Source of the DNA: Paralichthys olivaceus
Lineage: Eukaryota > Chordata > Actinopteri > Pleuronectiformes > Paralichthyidae
Reading direction: 5' to 3'
Assembly: GCF_024713975.1 (NCBI RefSeq)
Contig: NC_091102.1
Location: forward strand, 10,917,001 to 10,981,000
DNA: 64,000 nt
Below, one piece after another: positions 1-12,200 of this stretch. The notes under the pieces were generated by a model that worked only from the letters and a program-made list of their open reading frames with translations, had not been told where the DNA came from and ran no database searches. Each line of letters opens with the position of its first letter. The first letter of the stretch is position 1. Made by a program: the position numbers and the translations under genes.

Positions 1-228
1 TCTTATTTAATTTTACAACTATATTTCTCAAAGTAAGGTATTGTGGAAAAAAGGATAATTTCAGTATTATGACAGTATAACATCACCTATTGTTTAGAAT
101 TCATTTTTCTTTACCACTTTGGCTCCAAATGTTATTATTTACACTTCACTAATGGTGAAATTGCCTCGTTTTGTTTTTTCCTAACATGTATGTCATATTT
201 TACTTTGACTGTGTTTCTGTGAACTTAC

Positions 229-3200
229 CATTGTTTGTTGGGAGCGGACTCCAGAATACGACAGTGCATCTGGGAAAGTTCCCACCAGCTTTGCCTCATA
301 AGCATCGTCTCCGTCCATGTTGTTCACCGTCACCCGCAGAGCCAAGTCCTTCCTCTCGTAGTTCAGGTGAAACATGGGGACGTTGTTCTTGCTGCAGAAA
401 CACAAACATGGACGCTCACCTCAGGCTGAGCTTGGTGGAGACAAACAGGCTCGTGCTATGTTTTCATATATTACAATAGGTTTATCAAGCTGTAGTAGCA
501 AACCTTAATTTTTAACCACTGCCTTATTATCACAGCCAGGGAAACATACATGTTGTTAAAACATTTTTTTTAATTGAATTGAATTTTTACTGTATGAGTT
601 GCAGAACTTACACAGGTAGTGGGGTATGCATGTTGTTTTGTCTGTAGAATAATTTGTACTCCATCTTCAGGTTACTGCGACAAATATGATCACTTCCACA
701 TCCCTCTTTTACAAAGTTCACCTGCAACAAGGACAAATAAACAACCAAACTTGCCTCCATTTAAACCATTTTGTCCTTAAATTCATAGTTTAAGTCTTAC
801 CTCAATGACTTCCTTGCTCAGTTGAGAGGAGTCTAAAATGGGCATAAGCTGAGGGAGGCCGTTCCTTGACTTCTGTCGCTTTGTACCCAGAATTTCTGCA
901 GACACCTCGATAGGGATACTTCGCATCTTGTCCTTAATGTTGTCCTGAGGAAATCAGAGACAGCAGATGTAGAGTGGAGCATAATCCTGGCCTTTAATTT
1001 ATTTATCCATATATACGTACATTTTACTGAAAACAGTGCACAGTATTCATGTCTTTTGCTCTCTGTGTGGATTCTATCCTGCCGATGTGGTTTATCTCTG
1101 TGATCAATATGTTTTACCTTGAGTTTAGCTTTTATCTTGATACACGTTTCCTGTTTTTGACCCCGAAGGTCCAAGGTGCCATTAAACAAGTAGTCCGTGT
1201 CCAAGTGGGATTTGTTCATGAACATAACCCTGGAGGTCAGTCCGTGCTTCCTGCGATCTCCGTCTGCCTCCACAGAATAGCTGATAGCTGCAGTATTGTG
1301 GAGAAACACGTGTAAGAAAGAAAGGCTGAACAATGTTGTGTCAGGATAATAAATCTTCTTTGACTCACTCAGTCTGGGGCTGTAGGATGCTGGGTTCGCC
1401 GTGTAGGTGAAGCATGCATCCACGGTGAAGCTATTGTCAGAAAAGTGATTTTAAAAATAATTTATAACAGTGTAACTTTTGACTGTGAGGCCTGTTTAAT
1501 TATAAGAGTATTAGAGCACATACCAAATGCTGTTACCGCAGGTTTTGATTGTAAGGTCAATTTCCCGCGGAGATATTTTGACATCTCTCCTGATGCTAAT
1601 GATTGGTCGGGCCCTGAAAGAAAGGTTGTTAAATGAAGTTGTGATGGGAATCAGTGGGGTTTAATTCCACTCACAATGTGTGTGGAAACAATTACCTGTA
1701 AATTAGAGCGGTGTCAGACAGAGAGCCCACAGCTAGGTCTGGATAAGAATTACTGTCCAGGTCCATGTTTCCTGCCAGAGAATAACCAAATAACTGGAGC
1801 TGGTGTTCTTTTCCTGAGAGGATCTGTGGAGGAGAGAGAGAGAAGAAGAAAGGAGTGAATTATTACCATGTCAGTCAATTTATGAAAATAACATAACATG
1901 GAATTTTTTTCTTCTTCTTTAGTATCAGGAGCTACAATGATTTCCAGATGTTGGATAAGTTAGCTCTGTGTATTAATATATCTTATTTAGAGCCCAACCT
2001 GTTTATTGGTTAGCTGATAGTATCGGCCAAGAGTCTTCCACAGGCGTTTTGGTGTTGATGTTTGCTTGCCAATATGCACCAATATACATTTTTTCATATT
2101 ACAAAATTTAACAATGCAGAAAACATGTTCACATTTTATGTTTTAAAAAAATCTTAAATCAATATTTGGTTGTATTTTTACTTTATTTATAGTTATTTCC
2201 ACCACCAAGGATATTAGTTAGTTAGCAGGATTATGCAAAAACTATTGGATGGATTAGCCCTAAACTGGATGGAAGGATGTGGTATAAGTCAGGAAGGAGC
2301 CAATAAAATTTTGGTATGGATCTGGATCAGGGGTCGGATTCTGTAATTCTCTTTTGAACACGGCAAGATAGGCCTTTTTCATTATGTTTTTTTCACAAAG
2401 GTTTGATAACGATGTCTTAGGAATCATGGCCATTTTTATATATCAACCAATTTCAGGAATTCTTTACTTCCTAATATCCCTATTGGCCCCTAACAATCAA
2501 TTATCAGTAGTGCTCTAGTATTATTATCAAAGAAAAACTTAACAGGTCACCAATCATCACCTTCCTCAGAGTAATGACTTGACAGATCAATTGATGATAA
2601 CGCTAGTTTCTAATAGAACTTAAAAAGGCTGACCTGTGCAGGGCTGGTGTTGATCCCCTTTGCGGAGCCGTGATAAATGTAAACTTTTCCTGCACCGCCG
2701 TCATCGTAAGGAGCTCCGACAGCAATGTCTGAAATCAAAAAGTATTCATTTGCTGTAATGTGACAGCAACTGAGAGAGAGAACAAAAATGAGCCACAAAA
2801 ATGACAACTAAATTACCTTCATATGAGTCTTGATTGATGTCCCCAATGTTCTCCACTGCCAGTCCAAACATCGAGTCTTTGGTCCCATCCAGACGGATCG
2901 GCGTGATGGTCTCCCACCTCCCTGCCTTGTTGATGTACACGTAAACAGCCCCTCCCACGTCGCTGTCCTTCATGTAGAACTGAGGGGCTCCTACAACTAT
3001 GTCCTGCCATCTAGTTTAAAGATGGGTGGTAAATATTTATCAGTATCATACAGAATGTAACCTGATAAACAAAGTCCTCTCAAAGGAAAACTTTTAAATC
3101 ATACATTTGCAACAGACAGCGTTATAATAAGGAACAATTATAGGAAGTCAACATCTCACAGCTATTCAAATCAAATTTTACTTATATGGATGAAAACCCA

Positions 3201-6200
3201 TACTCCAGTCACATTAAATTATGTGTATGCTCAGGCAGAATATAGAGTGTGAGGAATGTTGCCCACCCGTCACTGTTCAGGTCAACCACAGCCACGTCGT
3301 ATCCAAAGGATGACCCCAACCCTGGCCCGTCCAGTGTGTGCTCCACAGAGAGTCTGGAGGAGGTTTCTCCTTCTTTCTTCAGCAGGACCACAGCTCCATT
3401 GTGATTGGCTCGGGGTGCTCCAGCCACCACCGTCAGGGTGCGACTCCTGGTGATGCTGTGTCCCGAATCAAGGGAGAATCCTAAAGTGTGAGTGTGGGCA
3501 GTCATAAGGGTTATGATTTTTAATGAGACAGATTCACAATATCCTCCCATCTCTCTGTGCAAGTCTCCCAACCAACCAGTAGGGGTCGCTAGTGTAGCAA
3601 CACAAAAGTGTCTCATCTACAGACCGCAGTATGGTTCCCATGCTTTTCCTATCATGCTCCTCTGTGGCAGTCAAGCAGACCCCCACCAATACATGAACTG
3701 ATTACATTTCTGTCAACTGGTAACTGTAGAGGGGAGGATAATAACAAAAGGAGCCATGTTGACTTTTAATTTGAAAAAAATAATCAAGAACATAACCAGC
3801 GTGTGTCTATATAACCATTATTAGAAAAGGAGAGTCTAGATCAGACACGTTCCCAACAACAGGAAAATCTCCGGAGCGTTAAGGGAGGGTTGGCGTTGGC
3901 ATCGGGGTGTGCAGAAGGCAGGATATGGCGTATAACCTTCACAGAGAGCACAGAGTTGTTTTTCCAAGTTGACATCTTAATATTATATATAGATATTTGT
4001 ATTCTTCTTGTTTGTTTTTTCAATTTAGTGTCTGTCACATGTTAGGACGGTCATCAACAAGCCCAAAGTGAATTCTCCAGGCATTTTCCTGCTGTATTCT
4101 CAAATGCGCTTACACAGACATTCTCCGGACATTTTACTAGCTGACTTCAGAGCAACTTACTCGGATGGAATGAAAGCAACTTTAAAAGGTTTGTTCTGTA
4201 AACTTTGTCCACACTGAGGTTTTTTTCACTCACAAAAAACACAGGGCTCCTTTTGTACTGAAGGCTCCTTCATATTTTGGTTTTGACTTTCATGTTTGCT
4301 GGATTAGCCTCACCACTGATCTACTTGAATATGTTGTTTTGGTTTATTATCCTAAAAATCTTGTTTGCATCTGAGCACTGTTGCTTCTTCTTGGTTCACT
4401 AAAGAATCCGATTCAAAGACCTTTTTCAGAGCAGATATATGTCATAGCAGTAAAACGAATAAAATAATTAACCACGACACTGTTCCCATGGTGATACCGA
4501 AGCAAAACAGCCGTTTGTTATGGTATTACTTACACGTGTCTGACACATCAAAATGCCTGATGTGAGAAAAGTTCAGTCAACTTTTGTTGAACTCCACATT
4601 TCCCTTTGGTCACATTCAGTAACAGCACCCTGTCATTGTTCTGCACCAGTCTATGGAAACCTGGTCACATTTAAAACCCTCATTCACTGGAACACACAAT
4701 GAGCAACTCTTTGAAAATATAGACTGTAAAAAACGGGAGTCCAAATGATCTCGTTCACCCCCTGGTGGCTGGCTGCCATAAAGGTCATGAATCCATGCCT
4801 CCTTCATCTTCACAGATAGGAAATGGACTAAACTGAAATGTCAAAATGCACATTGAACATGTTTTTCTCAAAGGCTTTAGTAATTTGATGTTATAAATAG
4901 GAGGCACCTGTAGCACAGTTATTTGGGCTTCATTATCGTACAACAGGAGGAATGGGAGACTCGTCTATCTTTATATACAGTCTATGCTTTTAACAGATAC
5001 TATGTATTTGGTTAACTGAAACTAAAGGAAAACCTCAAATGTAAAACAATAATGAAAAGTTCCCTCAAGGCAAACATGAACATCCACACTCTCACGATCA
5101 GTTACTCACCAAGGTAGCTGTTGGCAGGTACAGGCACCAGGTCAGGGTTCCAGAACTGCTCATCTCCAACTTCATAAGGGCCGTCATCATACACGCCCAT
5201 CTCTAGCAGTGTGTTGTTCTTCTGCTCCACTCGAACAATCCCTGCACAGGTGAGTGAGCAATGCAGTAGATGTTAACAGGTGTAAACAAGATGTGTTTTT
5301 TTTACTCAAGACTAAATCACACTTGTTTTAGCAGATTCCCTCAGTAACCGCTGTAAAGCACTGAGTAGTTATGTTTAGTTAATGACCTTTCCAGTAGTAA
5401 GCTCCTGGTGCTCCAAACACTATGTAATGGTAGTCCTTGGTGAAGGTGGCAGCTAGACCCTGCTGACATGATCCAAACATCTCATGGCCTCTGGGTCTGC
5501 CCGCACAGAAGTTCCAGTTACCTCCGTCCTCATCAGAGGACTCATCGATTGTCAGGTCCTGACTGAGGACATAACAGCGCCCAGTGATGTCACGGGACTC
5601 CTGAGCGGTGTTCACATACAACCGCCTCTGATACCGATGAGCACAAGTCTGAAATTACAAGCTGTGTTTTAGTTTGTACTTGCATAACAGATAAGACCAC
5701 ACTCAAGGTCTCTTGGAAGGTTTGACTCACCACAATCTTTCCTCCAGGTCCCTGGCTCTGAACAGTTACCCCCATCCACTGGTTCTCCTTGTTCTCTATA
5801 CGTATGTCCTCTAGTGAATAAGACAGTGATATGACAACTGACACTGATTCTTGAATTCATTTTTGTGATATTTTACAACTTCATGTGTAATAAGCTGTTT
5901 TCGGACATGCACTGATCTTTGGACATTTTCCTGTTGTGAACTCATCTGACTGTTGCTGCATTATTCACATTTAAAACGCAAACTCCAGAAAATGCCTGGA
6001 CCCAATTTTGCCTAGAGTTCATGCCTGAAAACAGCTATAGACAGACAGATTGACTTCTCACCTTCAATATCAAATTCAATGCGTTCACAATCATTGGACA
6101 GAGAGATTTCACATTTATAAAGCCCTCCTGTGATGTTGGCTCTCTGTTTTCCTAAAGCTCTTGCTCTGGGAGCCCCGATCAACAGCCTGAAGAAAAAGAG

Positions 6201-9200
6201 AAATATATTATATCCAAGGTTATTCTTTAAGGCATTAGAGGATTGAGTGATAAGGACTGAAATAAGCTTTTTGTTGAAGTCACCTGTCACCGCTCTGACC
6301 AGCTACCACTTCAACATTTTTTTAAAGGAGCTTTCAACAAGCTCCTTTTAAAAAATGCAGCAGCTTGTTGAATTCAGTAAGTGTATGTGAAAAGATCAAC
6401 AGGGAGAGTGACAGTGAAAGCACAGCAACAGCAAGAATGCAAGTTTTACTTTTTAGAAGGAAGTAAAACCCAATATGTCTTCTAGCTGCCTTCACGCAAT
6501 GCAAATATTCGGGCTGCTGTCAGCAGAGACATTGGCTCTACTTGTTCTACCGCTCTTTCTCTATCTGATAAGATTGCATTAGGCACTTATTTGTCTCATT
6601 ACAATGGAGCAGTATGGCAAATGTCCTCATTTGAAGTTAACAAGTGTCATTTTGTGTAAGAATTGGTAACAATAGAGGCATCCTGTTGGCCTAATGTTGA
6701 CGACACATACCATTTCCAGCTGCAGACTGAAGTTAGATTCCATACCCACCTCTTCCTCCCCATGTTTCCTGCCTGCATCTATAGTGTCTCTATAGATATG
6801 CAGGAAAACTCTATCTGTTGGATAGATACTACAAAGTCCTTCATACTATAAGTAAATGTAATCACATTCTCTGTAACAAGCTGCCTTAGGTTTTAAGGGG
6901 AAAGTACAACACAAATCAGGATGTTAGATTTAATTCTGTAAAAAGATCATATAACTTGATACCAGTTGCTGAGAGCGCCGAGCTCCACTCGCAGCCATGA
7001 GAAGCAAAATGCTAACACCACTAAGCTCACAGGTCCATGTGATCTTGTTAACATGTTCATATTAGGCAGGTTTGTTTATCATGTTCAAAAGTTTATTTTA
7101 GTCAAAGTACATTTAATGCTGATTAGATTTGTCCTGGACAACTTTAAATGTTGACTTGATGATTGGTTCAGCGTTTACCAGTTATTGCAATTTATTCCTG
7201 GAAGGACATAAATGTGTGCACCAAATTTCTGACTGACAGACTGATAACTAAGATGGTCAATTAAAACAAATTGATTGAAAATGGAACCCGACTGATATGG
7301 ATTTTTGAGAGCTGATGCATATGCGGATATATTGGGCAGTGAACATTTTGGGATATTGATATATTGACCATCATTAACACTGACAATTTGGCAATGATTT
7401 CTAAGTTGTCATTATCAAACCCTCATGACAAAAAAATATAATTCAGGCTTGATATATTTTCTCAGTCAGGCTGAAATATTCAAATTATAAAAGTATTATA
7501 AGAATAGATTCAAAAGATGATAAGGTCTCAGCCACTACTAGATTCTTTCTTCCATTATTTTATGTTAGTTGATTTCACACAGCAGACAAAATGCTGTTTC
7601 CCTATGTGATTAATGCACATATTACCTTGTGTGTGTCATAGAGATGATTTAGGTTTAACATGTGAAAAGCATGCAGTGTTCGATCAGTCTCTCAAAGAGC
7701 GTCTGTATTTTGTGATAAGGAACCAAACTGAAAACTGTTGTCCATGACAATAGACCACTGTCCTGCATTCTTCACAGGGCAAGTGAGCAGTGAAGCAGAC
7801 AATCTAATCTAGAGTGAGATCAGTGATGTGCTCATTCTGTCCAATTTTAACCAAGTGACCACAGCATGAAAAGAGGATCTGTTTCAAGTGTTAGTAATGT
7901 CTCACTTATTTTATAACAGATTGTCAACCTTTATTTTTGTACGTTATTGTAGGTCTAGACAAAAATGAAAGAAACCTCTCAGTTTATGTGATTTTTGTGT
8001 CACAAAACTTGTAAATCCTGATTCAGGAATAAAATATCTGCAGCTTGACTTAGATCTGCTGTTTAAGAGCTTGAGATAGAAGGAAACTTGATGAAATAAT
8101 TTAGTCATCTGCTATTCAATTCACTTTTGTGAATAGTCAATATGACATTGCTACTGACTCCCTGCAGATTACAGTTAAAGAAAAAAGCAAACACAACTAG
8201 CATCAAGTCTGGGTCTGTGAAAATTTGCAGCAGGTATGGTTGTGCTTTCAAGACTTGTGACATGATTTCAATACTTTTGTGATTGCATGTCTATCGGTGT
8301 TACTTGTAATAAACATCTGGGAACAACTGGCAAATAATTGAGAGCTGTACTGATACCTTACTGACAGCTCTGAAATGTGGCAACAACTTGCAGACAGCAT
8401 TTGTGACCATTTACACACTTAGACATGTGCATGTCTATTGCAGAAAGAGAACATAACTGAGCAGCAAAAGTCCACCAAAGAGAAATCACCATATATGTAT
8501 AGAATAATAAAAACATTTTCAAATGTTTTCAAAGTTCAGTTTGCTTCATGGTTTTGCGGTTGAGCTCTGAATGGACACTTGTCACTCTGAGGCAAGAACT
8601 TGAGAAGACTGAGTCAGAAAACAGTTTTTTGCTAACTCTGTAACAGTAACTAATGACAGGTTCGCACCATATCCATGTTTTCAATACGTTAACAAATGGA
8701 CAAAAAAGACTGAATGTTAAAAGTTACTTCTATAGGTCTATTTTTCATGTTAAAGTATAACGGCCAAAACTAGTAAAACAAAATTTTAGTTCTTATATGA
8801 ACCATGCTTTAAAGTTGTTTTTAAAAAATTTTTTTTGGGGGGGGGGGTGGTACTTTGTAGTTGGGTACGTTGTCAATAGTACATTAACATATAAACCACA
8901 CACTATAGTGTGAACTGACCAGCCTGCTGTCAGTGTAAGACATTTCTCAAAGGACTTTGCACGAATCCTCTCTACGCTTCTCTCCTCCCAGTGACTCTAC
9001 AGTTCCTTCTGTCACCCACCTATTAATCTATGGCGCAGCACCGTGGCTCATTATTTGCTAAACAAGGATTCTCCACAGGAGGTGTGATGTCAGACTGAAG
9101 ACCGAACTGAAGACCCTCTCTCCAAACAAAGCCCAGTGAAATGCAAATACAAGCAGCAGCTTTTACAAAGTTGGCTTCGATTTGACAACATGCTTCATCA

Positions 9201-12200
9201 ACTGATGCTGACTGACATACAGAAGAAACTATTTGCTGTGTCATCAGAGGGGCGACAACAACCTATACTACTGTGCATTAGATGTATTGTAGGATAACAG
9301 CATAAACTAAAGTGCATTACATTTGGTAGACATGTATGTGTCATCAAGCTATTCCTACAGACAGTCGCTTCTACAGGCCAGGGGGCCATATCTTAAATCC
9401 AGCGCTAACAAGTGTCTACTCATGTAGATTTTGTGTCTTTGCAGCGTTGACATAGTTGACATGCAGGAAAACGTCACATTTATGAGAACTTTGTTACACA
9501 GGTAAAGAAACCACACCTCCTACTGAACAGCAAAGCTTCTCAGGAAAGTGACAGCTGTAGAATTTAGCGAGTAACTGAGGGTTAACATTGACATTTACCT
9601 GCTACACACCAGTCTAGTAGACACATGAACTAGATTTTCAAAAAGGCATATATATTTGCTTGTTATTCAACAACAAGACAATGTATCTAGTAAATATATT
9701 TAAATGAAGCATGAAGTGAAATACTGCACTCTATAGATTAGTGCTGATCCCTGAGCTACATTTGCTCACAATGGATGTTTCTGTATTGATAAATGGGTTT
9801 ACAAAAGAATTAGCTGAGATAGAAAGTTATTGTAAAGAATCTTAACTCAAGGTCCACTAAGCTTTTCTGTTGTTTAGGAACATGGTTGAAATATAAACTG
9901 TAAATTATTGCACTCTGCAAACATCATATAAGGAATCACTCACTACAGCTGTTTTCAGACATGGACTGAAGTCTGAGGATTTTCCTGAAGTTTTCCGGAG
10001 CGGCTGCATGTGAAAACGCAAATGTCCTAGGTAACTGAGGTTTTCCAGAACCTTTCCTTAGTAAAATGTCAGAGTGAGTGTGAGGGCATGCCGATGAGGT
10101 TTCTAACTGTTGAAGAATACAAATGTCTCAGGATGAAAAAGAGGAGTGATAAACAAAGCCTAGGAGAAGCCAAGGTTCAGTTTACTTGAAAAGACAAGAT
10201 ATGAAAGCTGATATGTGTCGACGTGCCCTAAACAAAAGCACTGCTTACAGCAGGTGAATTTACACGTTCCATGCTGTCTCCTGCATAAATAATCTCTTCC
10301 TGATTTCTTCATATACGAAAGACAAAGTCTGGAAAATACTGAATTTCTGGGCATTTTCAACAGTTCATGTCTGAAAACAGCTTAATTGAGACATTTTATT
10401 TAAGTTAATCTGAGTGATTTTTTAAAAATCCTTAAAGGAAACATCTCCTCTTAAATCCAGAATCAGCCAGGCTAGAGTGTGAAACCACATCCCATCATGC
10501 CTTTCACTGCAGTGTAAATGTGAATACAAGGTGAATGGTGTGGGTTTACACAGCGATCTCGCTGGTCTTTGTTAACAGATGTGTTCCAGTGCTCCACAGC
10601 TGTGTACTCACGGCCACAAGAACTGGTGCAGCTGTTCTAACTGTTTCAGTTTGCACACACACACAGATTGGTGCTGACCTGTGGCTGCGTATACGCCCCA
10701 TAAGGAGCCATGAATATTCACTACCAGTAGAGATCAACTTTAAAAAGTAAAAATAATAACTTAAAAGGTGATTCACCTTTGTTGACTGCATTTTATTAAC
10801 CTTTTTCTAAGCTACACACGCAATATATTTAAAAACTTGAGTCTAAAGTCTGACTGAAATATCTCTCCTCATCGGGTTACATGTGCACAGATGGCTCTGC
10901 AAGTCCTGTCAAATGGCCTTTTTCTCTGGTTTCAATGAGAGGATGTTATATCCACATCATTAACTCAACACATTATTCATGGAAGAGGCATCCAGTTGCT
11001 TCTTTGCAAGATGCCACATTATGTTCAAACCTGGATCTCCTTGTTTCTTCCACTCAACACGATCAATATGAGAAGGACGGCGTAACATCATGAACAATGA
11101 GAATCCTGGCTGTTTTTGAATCAATCCTTCAGAGGAACATGGGTTGGATAAATAGTTTCATGCATTATAAATAAAACAATCCTTTAACCACAATAATAAA
11201 TTGGAGCAATAGAGGGGGTCTGAGTTTAGCTCTGAAACAGAGGGGATGAATAAAAGGCCAGTTATTGTTTGACATAAGATGAATTTCATTTATCTAATCA
11301 CACGTGTTGCTAGCTGTACAGATTGTTTAGAAATGACTGTAAAAGCCAGGATAGCTGTCTTCACATGCGACTTTTAATACTCAGATTAATGTAAGCAGTG
11401 ATAGCCAGTAGGAGTTTACAGCTGCTAGTGATCATCAAACACGTGTTTCTATGAGAGTAGAAGGGACAGATGTGGAGTGTGTGATTCATTGCTGACTCGT
11501 GTTTTCATGGGTTCAGAGTGCCACAGTGGTCAGTGTGCAGGGCTATTCATTCCCTAATGTGCTCCATTGAGCTTTCACTTGACTTGTCTGGCTGATAATC
11601 CCAGGGTCACATGAGGTTTGGAGCCGACATCATGACTGGGCAGGGGAGCTGCTCTTTCTGTCATATTTTCCTTCCAATTTTGCAAAAATATATTGTAGTC
11701 CTAATTCATTGAAAAATTATTAAACACTCTTTCAAATCAGTCTTTCCCAGGTCTATTTAAGAATTCTACGGTCCAGCCTCTAAAGGCCCCGCCCGACCAG
11801 TCAATGATAGGCCAATATCCAAGCTGCTACTTGTATCCAGACTGCCCAAGCAGCTTATAGTTTAGTTTATATACACATAGCCCAGTATGGCTCCATTCAG
11901 TCCATTCAAAACTCAACTTAGCTCCTGATACTGTTGATTATGGTATTCTTTTTAATGGACTGAACCAGCTGGTGGGTATTTATGCATCTGCCTTGGAATG
12001 GTTCCCATTCCCATCTGGCTGTTTTTCGATCTGACTTCTGGCATGTGGTGTACTACAAAGTTCTGTTCTGGGTCCTGTGTTGTTCTATTTATAAATGCTG
12101 CCTCTTGGACAGATTATTAGCCATTATAGCTGAACCTCTTATCATTTTTATGCTGATGACTTTTATATCTTTTTATAAGTAGAAATAACAAAAGATCACA

